Source: Cladorhizidae sp. MBARI D1340-BT2
Taxonomy: Eukaryota; Porifera; Demospongiae; Poecilosclerida; Cladorhizidae
Length of the DNA: 64,000 nt
Reading direction: 5' to 3'
NCBI GenBank assembly: GCA_028752905.1
Contig: JAQNBH010000008.1
Location: forward strand, 698,346-762,345
The position numbers were made by a program, and so were the translations under genes. Below, in pieces: positions 27,201 through 35,013 of this stretch. The notes under the pieces were generated by a model, which saw only the letters and a program-made list of their open reading frames with translations, was not told where the DNA came from and searched no databases. Each line of letters begins with the position of its first letter. Positions within the stretch are counted from its first letter, which is position 1.

Positions 27201-28366
27201 AGCAAGAGGTTGGAGCTGTTCCTAGTGCTGCATCTGACAAGCAAGAGGTTGGAGCTGTTCCTAGTGCTGCATCTGACAAGCAAGAGGTTAGAACTGTTCC
27301 TAGTGCTGCATCTGGCAAGCAAGAGGTTGGAACTGTTCCTAGTGCTGCATCTGGCAAGCAAGAGGTTGGAACTGTTCCTAGTGCTGCATCTGGCAAGCAA
27401 GAGGTTGGAACTGTTCCTAGTGCTGCATCTGGCAAGCAAGAGGTTGGAGCTGTTCCTAGTGCTGCATCTGGCAAGGAAGAGGTTGGAGCTGTTCCTAGTG
27501 CTGCATCTGACAAGCAAGAGGTTGGAACTGTTCCTAGTGCTGCATCTGGCAAGCAAGAGGTTGGAACTGTTCCTAGTGCTGCATCTGGCAAGCAAGAGGT
27601 TGGAGCTGTTCCTAGTGCTGCATCTGACAAGCAAGAGGTTGGAACTGTTCCTAGTGCTGCATCTGGCAAGCAAGAGGTTGGAGCTGTTCCTAGTGCCCCC
27701 TAGAGGGGAGGTGTGAATATAAAGTGGTGTGCGTTTACCCCTCACCTCATCTGGCATAGTTCAGTCTGGATGTAGAGCTTGCGTCTCTCCTCCCAGGCTT
27801 GGTGGAACTGGACACAATTAGGGTGGTGAGGTAACCGCTCGTGCCTCTCCACCTCCGCTAATTTCAATCTCCGGTCCTTCTCCCCTCTGAAGTGCTGGAG
27901 GGACCTCTTCACGGCGTACATCTTACCATCATCACGACTACGAACTTGGAAGACTTCTCCAAAGGACCCACCTCCTAATCTATCACAAATCTGGAAACAT
28001 TGCTCCAAGTAGGTTTTGTGTGACAGACTATTGTAATGAGGACTTGTTAGGGCTGCATGTATGCACGCACACACACACACACACCACAAAAAAACATGAG
28101 GAATATTTATGACTGAAAACAACATAAAATACACCACGAAGAGATTTACTGTCATTTGTCTTCTCGGATTTGAAGCTGATCAGCTGAGGTTCAGTAGACG
28201 ACGTTGCAGTGCAGGATAGTCTAGAAACAGGTGGGCAGGATTTGGTAGTCGGCTTGCAAGGTCTCCGGACTCTAAACGGCGTCCTCTTTCTCTGACTGAA
28301 ACTACCGCTTTGCGGGAACACCGGCAGAGGCCGCGAACTAACAACCGCGGAGCAATCTCCCTCCAT
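12279..28366 (-). CDS. PKMYT1: PKMYT1 (Myt1) Cdc2-inhibitory kinase, six exons
   Basis: Six minus-strand exons join in frame to 386 codons: 28366-28150, 28052-27746, 21347-21272, 13038-12824, 12698-12592 and 12517-12279. The protein should be the membrane-linked kinase that phosphorylates CDK1 and holds cells before mitosis. The glycine loop LGGGSFGEV is at residues 98-106, the ATP-binding lysine in YAVKRS at 121, and the catalytic HLDIKPANV, characteristic of Wee1/Myt1, at 212-220. DFG is at 233-235, followed by [29 protein letters not shown] spans the exon 2-3 join, and exon phases agree at every junction. The last 37 residues include the hydrophobic stretch [12 protein letters not shown], perhaps the membrane tether. 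Introns 1, 4 and 5 are 97, 125 and 74 bp, while introns 2 and 3 are 6.4 and 8.2 kb and almost wholly minisatellite. Exon 1's donor (GACA|GTAAAT) is the weakest. The start is the first in-frame ATG. Confidence 0.95.
13042..13130. repeat. CA-rich 21-bp repeats abutting the PKMYT1 exon 4 acceptor
   Basis: About four units of cacacacaccatcactaca. On the gene strand each ends TGTGTGTAG, resembling the real acceptor TGTGTGTGCAG at 13039-13040, which ends the GT-rich tract. Confidence 0.8.
13238..13402. repeat. 30-bp tandem array, about 5.5 units
   Basis: The unit is cctatacttgatacactctc plus tgtagtaatt, and copies are nearly identical. Confidence 0.95.
13403..13543 (+). other. Possible orphan coding fragment, antisense in PKMYT1 intron 3
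   Basis: After an acceptor-like atatattacag (ending at 13411) the plus strand is open for about 38 codons to a stop near 13525. It begins [14 protein letters not shown] and ends [10 protein letters not shown]. It is glutamine-rich with no recognised family. No partner exon was found, so it may be chance or a relic. Confidence 0.2.
13652..13688. repeat. Short perfect inverted repeat
   Basis: ctgtaatttcac and gtgaaattacag form a 12-bp stem around tcgtcttcggctc. Such a hairpin could mark the end of a small mobile element. The surrounding 13.5-13.98 kb holds nothing else I can name. Confidence 0.7.
13985..15450. repeat. 26-bp tandem array, about 55 units
   Basis: The unit is gtagctagcattaggtgagg plus tctgat. 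Several shortened units occur between 14850 and 15120. It lies in PKMYT1 intron 3. Confidence 0.97.
15451..15887. other. Intronic spacer without recognised gene
   Basis: Contains a G7 run near 15461 and a short cat/ata microsatellite at 15808-15850. Minus-strand frame 15580-15762 has no recognisable motif. Confidence 0.4.
15888..16457. repeat. 13-bp tandem array, about 44 units, two-state
   Basis: The unit is gagctagagacgt or gagctagagacat. Nearly all variation is one G/A site inside a CpG (acgtg versus acatg), and the first units are almost all acgtg. Confidence 0.97.
16458..18393. repeat. 41-bp tandem array, about 47 units
   Basis: The unit is ctgagagctaatattaaggg followed by agcatttggtggaccaacta g. 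Variants are ggcatttgatgg, agcatttggtgaatc and agaatttgg. It starts directly after the 13-bp array, with which it shares the string gagcta. Confidence 0.97.
18394..18785. other. AT-rich intronic spacer
   Basis: Contains an aataata-type microsatellite near 18590-18625 and a duplicated ttacctctagttg at 18695-18720. No gene is seen. Confidence 0.5.
18786..20203. repeat. 24-bp-based tandem array with 15- and 27-bp variants, about 60 units
   Basis: The unit is cttcatgttgcttagatctt plus gcaa. Variants are gcta, gcca, an atatcttgctacaa form and short cttcatgttgcttcttgcta forms. Blocks of variant units recur (for example 19050-19200 and 19600-19900), so amplification acted on multi-unit segments. 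Confidence 0.96.
20291..20530. repeat. About 33-bp tandem array, 7-8 units
   Basis: The core is catgcacccatttacacccg followed by ggcttgatcagca. Copies are degenerate toward the right. Confidence 0.93.
20643..20912. repeat. About 59-bp tandem repeat, 4-5 units
   Basis: The core is gggcatttagacaacttggt followed by acacaagttgctaagagtgg. One unit near 20775-20800 is truncated. Confidence 0.92.
20971..21046 (+). other. tRNA-like promoter boxes, possible SINE head or degenerate tRNA
   Basis: A box-B match ggttcgacgcc (about 21022) follows a weaker box-A-like gggctcagtgtgta (about 20983) by roughly 40 bp. The implied T stem pairs only three bases and no acceptor stem closes, so this is not a functional tRNA gene. 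It may be a decayed tRNA-derived element in PKMYT1 intron 3. Confidence 0.3.
21060..21260. other. Simple-sequence stretch beside PKMYT1 exon 3
   Basis: A run of 16 C at about 21116-21131 and a short (tag)n at about 21200-21218. No gene. Confidence 0.7.
21433..25718. repeat. 39-bp tandem array A, about 110 units
   Basis: The unit is gttggagctgttcctagtgc followed by tgcatctgacaagcaagag. Variation is mostly at two sites (gagctg/gaactg and tctgac/tctggc). Small deletions at about 22146 and 22770 shift the phase. Because 39 is divisible by three and the unit lacks stops in several frames, open frames of about 1,000-1,200 codons appear on both strands. They lie within PKMYT1 intron 2 and are not evidence of a gene. 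Confidence 0.98.
25719..25865. other. Unique island between the two 39-bp arrays
   Basis: About 147 bp without repeats, purine-rich (aataagggccagaggctgtg, then aggaggacaggatgctcagg). No function is recognised. Confidence 0.6.
25866..27697. repeat. 39-bp tandem array B, about 47 units, a copied segment of array A
   Basis: Same unit as array A. Rare variants occur in the same order and at the same spacing as in A: gtactgcatc at 23141 and 26172, gacaagga at 23893 and 26924, aagaggtta at 24251 and 27282. The offset is 3,031 bp every time. Beyond the last marker the copies differ by one unit. Confidence 0.97.
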
Positions 28367-28552
28367 TTCCTCTTTTACCGCCTCTTCCGTTTTCCCCCTC
28401 CGACTTCAACTAGGCGGAGACCGCGGACTAAGAACGCGAGCAAATCTCCCGCCATTCCCGTTTTCGGGTAATTTTGTTAACTTGACGACCATTACGATAA
28501 ACATTGGAGGAGTGTGACGGAATTGACCCCTGTACTCTTTCTTGAGCAAAGT
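28367..28552. promoter_or_regulatory. Shared divergent promoter of PKMYT1 and SPRYD3
   Basis: The start codons of the two genes face away from each other, 186 bp apart. The interval is GC- and CpG-rich compared with its surroundings. It contains a near-duplicate of the PKMYT1 start region: gccgcgaactaacaaccgcg at 28331 against gaccgcggactaagaacgcg at 28420. No TATA box is evident. Confidence 0.7.
28375..28455 (-). other. Upstream ORF of PKMYT1 made by a local duplication
   Basis: ATG at 28455 opens 26 codons (begins MAGDLLAFLV, ends GGGKRKRR) and stops 8 bases before the PKMYT1 ATG, in another frame. Its first codons (ATGGCGGGAGATTTGCTCG) are a diverged copy of the true start (ATGGAGGGAGATTGCTCCG). 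Whether the transcript includes it is unknown. Confidence 0.5.
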
Positions 28553-29890
28553 ATGGAGCCTGGCGTCAAGCTGCATACTAAAGGAAGATACTGCTGTGGC
28601 AATAATGCTGCAATGGAAGGTGATGTCTTGAAGTTCAAGGGAGAAGGAAGTAGTGTGGGCGTTGTCAAGATTTTAGAGCCGATTAATCCTATGCTCAATT
28701 ATTTTGAATGTGAAATAGTGTCTCAAGGTCAGAAATGTGCTATTGGACTGGGTTTTGGAGACAAAAACTATCCTTCGGACCGCATGCCAGGCTGGAACAT
28801 GAATGGGATAGGTTACCATGCTGATGATGGCAGGCTCTTTCACCATGATGGCTATGGAAAGCAGTTTGGCCCCACCTGTACTGAAGGAGATCGTATGGGG
28901 TGTGGGGTGGATTTTGACAAGGATGTGGGCTATGGCTCTTGTGAAGTATTCTTCACCAAGAATGGGGAGCAGGTAGGAGATTCAGTTAGAATGAAGCGAC
29001 CAGTGTACGGTCTGTATCCAGTCATTGGTGTGCACAGTCGTGGAGAGAAAGTACGGTACCTCGGTCATTGGCACAGACAGCAGCAAGGCCTGCTGGAGCC
29101 CATGATATTGGACCACTCCCCTTCCAACATCTGGTTACGCTCGAACAACATCAAGTTCCTGGACGACGGCCTGACACTGGAATATTGCGGAGATGGTCTG
29201 AACCGACAAGATGTGGGGATAGCACAAGGAAACTTCTGCTTAGACCGACAACACCATTATTTTGAGATGTCTCTCATTTCGTCTGGCAAAGAAGGGTGGT
29301 TTGCCATTGGCCTTGCACGCACCACCTACCCACTCTACAGACACCCAGGCTGGAACACAGGCTCTGTGGGATATCACGCAGACAATGGTCACTTGTACAA
29401 GGAGAGAGGGCATGGGCAACCATTTGGCCCAACGTGCACTGAAGGGGATCTGATGGGGTGTGGCATTGACTTCCCAATAGAAACCCCCTCTAGTGCCGAG
29501 GCTATTATCGGAGCCACTACTGCCGCTGCAGTAACTATAGAGTCGGACTCTGAGGATGAGAGAGAGATTTTGTTTGATGAAATTAACCAATATTGCTACG
29601 GGGAGTTTTATGAGGACTCCAGCGATGAGAATGACATGTATGATTACGAAGATGCATGCTTTGATGCAGTACGGAGAGAACTGGTGTCAAGGAAAGAACA
29701 GCATAACAATGTCACCAAGGGAGAGCTCAGCGATGAGAACTCGGACACATGCCTGGTGTACTTCACAAAAAATGGGGAGAGGGTGGGAGACATGGAATGT
29801 GTGCTCCCCAGAGGGGGCTTCTATCCTGTTGTGGCCATGCTTAGTCAGGGGGAAAAAATACGTGTTAATTTTAACCCCCTTACTGGTTGA
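28553..29890 (+). CDS. SPRYD3: SPRYD3-type protein with two SPRY domains, intronless
   Basis: A single open frame of 445 residues starts at ATG 28553 (MEPGVKLHTKGRYCCGN). The first SPRY domain (about 20-180) contains NYFECEIVS, GLGFGDKNYP, MPGWNMNGIGYHADDGR, FGPTCTEGDRMGCGVDF and VFFTKNGEQVGDS. The second (about 220-445) repeats the scheme with HYFEMSLIS, GLARTTYPLYRHPGW, GYHADNGHLY, FGPTCTEGDLMGCGIDF and VYFTKNGERVGDM. Between its CGIDF and VYFTKNG strands sits an acidic insert of about 80 residues (ESDSEDEREI, EDSSDENDMYDYED). Two SPRY domains, an acidic insert at this place, about 440 residues and a G-[EK]-K-[IV]-R ending match SPRYD3 orthologues as I know them. SPRY domains bind partner peptides; the precise role of SPRYD3 is not established. 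An AATAAA follows at 30025. It shares a promoter with PKMYT1. Confidence 0.95.
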   Translation: MEPGVKLHTKGRYCCGNNAAMEGDVLKFKGEGSSVGVVKILEPINPMLNYFECEIVSQGQKCAIGLGFGDKNYPSDRMPGWNMNGIGYHADDGRLFHHDGYGKQFGPTCTEGDRMGCGVDFDKDVGYGSCEVFFTKNGEQVGDSVRMKRPVYGLYPVIGVHSRGEKVRYLGHWHRQQQGLLEPMILDHSPSNIWLRSNNIKFLDDGLTLEYCGDGLNRQDVGIAQGNFCLDRQHHYFEMSLISSGKEGWFAIGLARTTYPLYRHPGWNTGSVGYHADNGHLYKERGHGQPFGPTCTEGDLMGCGIDFPIETPSSAEAIIGATTAAAVTIESDSEDEREILFDEINQYCYGEFYEDSSDENDMYDYEDACFDAVRRELVSRKEQHNNVTKGELSDENSDTCLVYFTKNGERVGDMECVLPRGGFYPVVAMLSQGEKIRVNFNPLTG

Positions 29891-30389
29891 GGGTGTTGCT
29901 GCAGAATTAGTGTTTTTAGTGTCTGTGTTTGTAAGAAAAGCTAAGTGTGTAAGAATGATGTGTATATAGTTAGCTATCATTATTTATTTATTCCCCAAGC
30001 TCACCCAGTCATCTGTAACGGCACAATAAATGTCAGCAATCTTCATGTTATTGAGCAGAGTAAAACCTGAACAGTATTGGAAAAGGTTGTTGGAGCTCTG
30101 ATATAGGGAATGAGTTGCAGTGCTGTGAGGTTAATTAAGCAGTGTTGTGAGGTTAATTAATGTGGAGAGAAAGTTGGTCATGGATTATATGTTGTTTAGT
30201 AAAGCCATGGCTGTAGCTATATAGAGATGGGTGTAGTAGTTAGGGTGGTGTTGAGGACTCTGACGAGCTGGATGTGGGGTTGGACCATAACCTTATTGGG
30301 AAGAAATTATGAGGTATATATATAGGAGAGAAGAACAAGTGATGAGAGCATTATAAATGAGAGTTGACAGGCTAGATGGGAGGAGAATC
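29891..30389 (+). terminator. SPRYD3 3' flank with poly(A) signal
   Basis: AATAAA at 30025-30030 lies 135 bp after the stop, in cacaataaatgtcagc. The remainder to 30.39 kb is AT-rich and without a recognised feature. Confidence 0.6.
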
Positions 30390-32880
30390 AGGAGGCAGTG
30401 GAGGAAATGTTCATAGGGTGGGAAGAAGAGGTAAGAGAGCTTGAGCAAGAGTTGGGAGGAAACTTAGTTGAAGAGGTGTGGGTAGGTGGAAGGAGAAAGT
30501 TTTGGCTGCAGCGGATAAAGGAATAGGGAGGAAGAAGATTACAGAGAGGTCAGAGGGATGGTGGGTGGAGGATGTGGAGAGGTTAGGAAGAAGAAATGTA
30601 GGACTAGAGAAGCAAGGAAGAGAGGGGAGGACATACATTGAGGCAGCTATGGGAGAACTATAGAGAAGCAAGGAAGAGAGGGGAGGGGAGGCTACATTGA
30701 GGCAACTATGGGAGGATATAGAGAAGCAAGGAAGAGAGGGGAGGGGAGGCTGCATTGAGGCAACTATGGGAGGACTAGAGAGAAGCAAGGAAGGAAAGTG
30801 AAAAGACTACTACCTATTAGGAAAGAGAAGAAGGAATTGAGGAAGAGAACTATAAAGAGCAGGGTGGGACTAGTTATAAGCTGTTTTGAAATGATTTGAG
30901 AGCAAAGAGGAAGGAGAGAAGGATAAAGGGAGTGAAAGATGATGAGGGAAGGATGGAGACAAGGTATTGGAGGTGATGGCAAAAACACTGGGAAGAGCTG
31001 GGGATGAAAAGAGAGGATACCATAGTACCAGAAGCAGAGATAGGAGATGTGAGTGGGCATGGTGGGTATGTGTGAGGAAGTAAGTAGGGAAGAAGTAGTA
31101 GAGGTAATGAAGTCTTTGAAGAGAGGAAAGGTATCAGCTGATGGAATGTCGAATGAGATGCTGATATATGGAGATAGAAGGTTGGTGGAGGAAATGGTGC
31201 AGGTGATGAATATGGTGATGAGGAGTGAGTGCTGCCCAGTGGACTGGAAGAAGAGTTTGCTAGTACCTCTCCACAAGGATGGTGATGAGGACCAAGTAGG
31301 GAACTATACGGAGATTGCGTTAGGTTGTAATGAGGTGAAGGTGTTTCTAAGAGAGGTTGGGAAGGTTTGCTGAGGGGAGAATTTTGACAGAAGCGCATGG
31401 AGGCTTTAGGAGTAAGAGATGATGTTCAGACCAGGAGGTGTGTTAAGAGGTGTGAGGAAGAGCGAGAAGAAGATTTCATATCTGGCCTTCCTGAACATAA
31501 GCAAAGCATATGACAGTGTCTGGAGGGAGGGACTGTGGCACAAGTTGAGGCAGGAGCGGAGGAGAAACTTGTGAGGATATGTGAAGGACTGTATAGTGGG
31601 GTGGAGACAACAGTGGTATTAAACGGAAGGGAGGGGGTTCAAGGTGGTTCGCTGTGGATAGGCAGGGATGCTCTTTGTCTCCACTTCTCTTCAATATCTA
31701 TTTGATGGGAATGGCAAAGGAGTTGGCGAGAGCTGAGCTAAGATCAAAGTGGAAGGATGTTGGTGTGGGGCACTTATATATGTATGCAGATGATGTTGTT
31801 CCTGTGGTGGACTCGGAGGTGGAGTTATGTTGGTGCGATATAGGCGTATGTGTTAAGGTGGAATTTAATGGGATCAAGAGGAAGCAGAAGTGAGTCGGGA
31901 GATTGGCGAGGAGATAGTGGAAGAGGTAGAAGAGTTCAAGTACTTGGGGGTGTGGTTGGAGGAAGCTAAGGGGTAATGTTCAGTTAGAGAAGATGGCAAA
32001 GAAGGCAGAAGAGTTGGTTGTGCAGGTGACATGGATGAGCAGAGTGAATGGGCAGGTGGAAATGGACTGAGGAAGAATGGTGTGGGAGCTTCTGTGAGAC
32101 CTAGGACAGAGTGTGCATCAGAAGTGTGGTGGATAGGAGGATGTAATGCTTGCAAGAAGTTGGAGTCGGCACAGATGAGAGTGGGTAGGAGATGGCTGGG
32201 GGCAAGTAATACTGCAATAGGAGTGGCAATATGGGGAGATATGGGGTGGAGGAAGCTAGAGGAGAGGAGGGAAGAGATGAAGGTTTTGTTTGGTAAAAGA
32301 TTGGAGGTGTTGGAAGAGAGCGGATTTGGTGAAAACAATTGTAAATAAACTAAGAGAGGATGGAGGAATCGGATGGTGGGAGGAGTATGAGATCTTGAGG
32401 AGGAAGACAATGAAGTGGGGTCAGAGCACACAAGTGGAAGGAAAAGATGGTGAGAAATGAGAAGGATTGGGAGGAGTCAACAGTAAGAGTGCACTGAAGT
32501 TATATAAAAAGATGGTCCAGGTTGGAGAGGTATGTGAGGTCCATGCATGTCAGGAAGGTGTGAGGTTGCAATTTAGACTGAGGACTGGGTTGTTAGAGGG
32601 TAGAAGAGATCTGGAATAATTAGAGGTAGTGAAGGATGAGGGACATTTCTTGGTGATGTGCTGGGTTGAGAGGGATGTTGGTGCTGGTGAATGAGGTGCA
32701 CAGAATTGTAGGGCTGGACAATGGCTGGATGAATATAGAAGAGTGGGTAAGGAAGCATTGCTGCTGGGGAAAGGTGTGGAGGGAGTAAGTGATGCAGTGA
32801 TGGAGGAGGTGGGCGAGTGTGTTATGTATTGGGTAGGGAAGTGGTGGCAGAGGAGAAAGGAACTGTTGTAAGGTCAGCTG
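30390..32880 (+). pseudogene. Decayed LINE (non-LTR retrotransposon)
   Basis: Plus-strand frames contain ordered reverse-transcriptase blocks: SREEVVEVMKSLKRGKVSAD with MSNEMLIYGD (about 31080-31180), CCPVDWKKSLLVPLHKDGDE (about 31230-31290), QGCSLSPLLFNIYLMGMAKE (about 31660-31720) and the catalytic YMYADDVV (about 31780-31800). EEFKYLGVWLEEA follows near 31930. This order is that of LINE RTs. Many frame breaks show it is dead. The 5' part (30.4-31.0 kb) is purine-rich and holds a threefold local duplication (ggaggactagagaagcaagg, 30595-30790). The ends are approximate; no poly(A) tail or target duplication was found. Confidence 0.8.
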
Positions 32881-33218
32881 TCGTTAATGCCCTCCCCTCC
32901 CTCCTGATGGATACCATTAGCTATTAATAGTATTGCAATAACATAATATATATTTAGACTGTTATTGGTGTTAATTAGCCCCAATTATGCTGTATATGTG
33001 GTGGCCTTATAGTCTGGGGTCTCAGATTAAATTGATTAGGTATTTAATTATGAAACCTTCTAAAAATAATTCTTCATTTGCAGACACACATACCAATATA
33101 AAATTGTATGCATATATGCACATGTATAATAGTTACATAACTACTACTAAGTATAAATAATCATACTGGACATCTATATAAAAAAATATTCAGACTAGCA
33201 AAAAAGAAAACAACAACT
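32881..33218. other. AT-rich spacer, probably PAQR 3' UTR
   Basis: Lies downstream of the minus-strand PAQR stop. No poly(A) hexamer is convincing and no repeat is seen. Confidence 0.4.
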
Positions 33219-34280
33219 CTAGTCAATCTTGTTGCTATATTTATTAGTTGTGAGCATACCAATTATTGTGAGATAACCCAATGCAAGAACAACCCCCAAC
33301 CCCAGCACCTCCGCACACATGAAGGGAAGCAATGTGGTCTGCCACGTGGGGGCAGCTTCTTCAACTTTGCTCAGCACTTGTCGCCGCAACGTCACCTCCA
33401 GGGGAATGAAATACATCTGCACTAAAGTAACAGCTGCTGCAGACACATGGAAGAGCTGGTGACTATGGAAGAACATGTCAAACCTCCCAGGGTAGAATCT
33501 CTCGGGGATCTTGGTAATAAAGAAGAAGGTGAGAAGGTAGCTAAACAGAATACCAAGCAAATGCCAGAGGAACGTCTCAGGCACGCAGTCGGTGTTGTAT
33601 ACCCAGCAGACGTACAGACGGTTTAAATATGGCCCTACAGCAAAGCCATAGGGCATCATGAAGGCGAAGGCACGGATCACAAAGCGAGTGTCTTTCCAGT
33701 AGAAGCGAGAGAGACTACATAAGAGGGTGGCCAATACTGCCATGCCTACTTCCAGATAAATTATGAAGGTTTTATACTTGTAGATGCGCGAGGAGGCAGG
33801 ACTGAGGTAGAACAGGTATGCTATATCACAACCCAAGGCATACATGGCTATGCCTAGATAGTCTAAGAAGAAACACACAGTTCTTACACGGAAGGACTTG
33901 CTGGAGAAGAGATGTGCAATACTGCTGAACAATGTATAGGAACAAGCACCTATCCAGAAACAAAATAAAGGATAGTGATAAGTCTGGAAGAAGTCTTCCC
34001 AACGCGCTGCCAGTGCTATAAACCACACTACAAACAACAGGAAGGGGATGAAGTGAGTCCAGAAGTTAAGAACATCGTTATGCAGCACAAAAGCATGCTG
34101 TACACACTGTAGCCAAGACAAACTAGGAGGCCGGTAGCCACTCAAAATAAACGGCTCATGGTAGACTGCATCTATTTCTTTCAAGGACAAAAGCTGCTGA
34201 CTTTCTCGCGTATGTTTCTTCTTTTCGCAGTCTCGAGTTGACGAAGAATCGTCCCCCCCTTGAGGTGCCGTCATTCCCAT
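33219..34280 (-). CDS. Membrane progestin receptor (PAQR family), intronless
   Basis: A single 353-codon frame starts at ATG 34280 (MGMTAPQGGDD); a stop lies a few codons upstream in frame. The PAQR signature begins with YHEPFILSGYRPPSLSWLQC and HNDVLNFWTHFIPFLLF. The metal-site-like residues follow: SSIAHLFS (S-x3-H), FFLDYLGIAMYALGCD and FHSHQLFHVSA (H-x3-H). Seven to eight hydrophobic segments are visible, for example FLLFVVWFIALAA, LFCFWIGACSYTLF, FIIYLEVGMAVLATLL, LLGILFSYLLTFFFI and EVLGLGVVLALGYLTIIG. The last one after the canonical seven favours the mPR group (PAQR5-9) over adiponectin receptors. Relatives respond to steroids or act as lipid hydrolases at membranes; the ligand here is unknown. 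It is divergently paired with the Hikeshi gene. Confidence 0.94.
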   Translation of the reverse strand: MGMTAPQGGDDSSSTRDCEKKKHTRESQQLLSLKEIDAVYHEPFILSGYRPPSLSWLQCVQHAFVLHNDVLNFWTHFIPFLLFVVWFIALAARWEDFFQTYHYPLFCFWIGACSYTLFSSIAHLFSSKSFRVRTVCFFLDYLGIAMYALGCDIAYLFYLSPASSRIYKYKTFIIYLEVGMAVLATLLCSLSRFYWKDTRFVIRAFAFMMPYGFAVGPYLNRLYVCWVYNTDCVPETFLWHLLGILFSYLLTFFFITKIPERFYPGRFDMFFHSHQLFHVSAAAVTLVQMYFIPLEVTLRRQVLSKVEEAAPTWQTTLLPFMCAEVLGLGVVLALGYLTIIGMLTTNKYSNKID

Positions 34281-34341
34281 ACTAATCACTTTTCATTCAA
34301 ACTTACCTCCTAGGGTGCTTTTTATTTAGAGGACAATTACA
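34281..34341. promoter_or_regulatory. 61-bp divergent promoter/5' leader between PAQR and Hikeshi
   Basis: Only 61 bp separate the two start codons. The interval must hold both leaders, or the promoters overlap the coding regions. On the minus strand it contains GGAG|GTAAGT (34310-34301), a consensus splice donor just upstream of the PAQR ATG. Confidence 0.7.
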
Positions 34342-35013
34342 ATGTTTGGAGTGCTTGCGTGTGGCAGGCTGGTAAGCTTAATGGCTTAAAACTGTGACGC
34401 GGAACACTGATCACCTTTTGCTCCCGTGTAGGTGAATACGGAGGTGAACCAGGTCGACTCCAACACCTTCCTGTTAGGGCTGGAGCAAGCAGACACCGTA
34501 AATCATGTAGTCGTGTTCCTAACCGGACAAGTTTCCTTTTCAGAAAGTGTTGGCGGTTCCGTCTACATTGGATGGCCTTCTCCTGTGACTGAGGAAGGAG
34601 GAGGGGTCTCCTGGCAGCTATTAGGCTACATAAGCAACCAGAAGCCCAGTGCCATATTCAAGTTAGTAAAAATAAAATCTGATTTGGTTATAAACCCTTT
34701 CTCGCAGGAGTTGATGTCTACCGTGACGCAGCCAACCTGTGCACAAATAGGCATCATTGTGGAGCCGCTGTCCGAGATAGTCCAGAAGGTACCTTCAACC
34801 AAAACTGAAGCTTCTACAGTGGACAGCTTCACAGAGTTTAGCCAGAAGATGCTGGAAAGCTTCTTCAACTATGCAAGTTCCTTCTCCGTGAGTCCATCGA
34901 CCTCTCCCATGGATCCTTCGGGCACATATGTGCCCATGCAGGTATTGCAGCTCTGGTATTCAAACTTCCAGCGCAGGCTTCAAACCAACCCTCACTTTTG
35001 GAAGGCACTCTGA
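34342..35013 (+). CDS. HIKESHI: Hikeshi (Hsp70 nuclear import carrier), two exons
   Basis: Exon 1 is 34342-34371 (MFGVLACGRL) and exon 2 is 34432-35013. They are separated by a 60-bp intron, gtaagc...gtgtag, and join to 203 codons. The protein family carries Hsp70 into the nucleus during heat stress by binding FG-nucleoporins. Recognisable segments are the N-terminal MFGxLxxGRL; NHVVVFLTGQVSF; GGSVYIGWPSP; WQLLGYISNQKPSAIFKL; AQIGIIVEPL; SVDSFTEFSQKMLESFFNYA (with ASSFSVS); and the C-terminal LQLWYSNFQRRLQTNPHFWK. Length and all conserved blocks agree with animal Hikeshi of about 197 residues. The start in exon 1 is fixed by the conserved MFG, so translating exon 2 alone misses it. It sits head-to-head with PAQR. 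Confidence 0.97.

Noticed and set aside
28514..28552. Upstream extension of SPRYD3 to 28514
   Set aside because: It would begin at GTG; the first ATG is at 28553 and the conserved protein begins after it.
30411..32431. Minus-strand frames of 125-185 codons over the LINE
   Set aside because: They are antisense shadows of the purine-rich element; the sense strand carries the RT motifs.
34281..34289. PAQR start at 34289
   Set aside because: That codon is GTG; ATG at 34280 is the first methionine, with a stop upstream.
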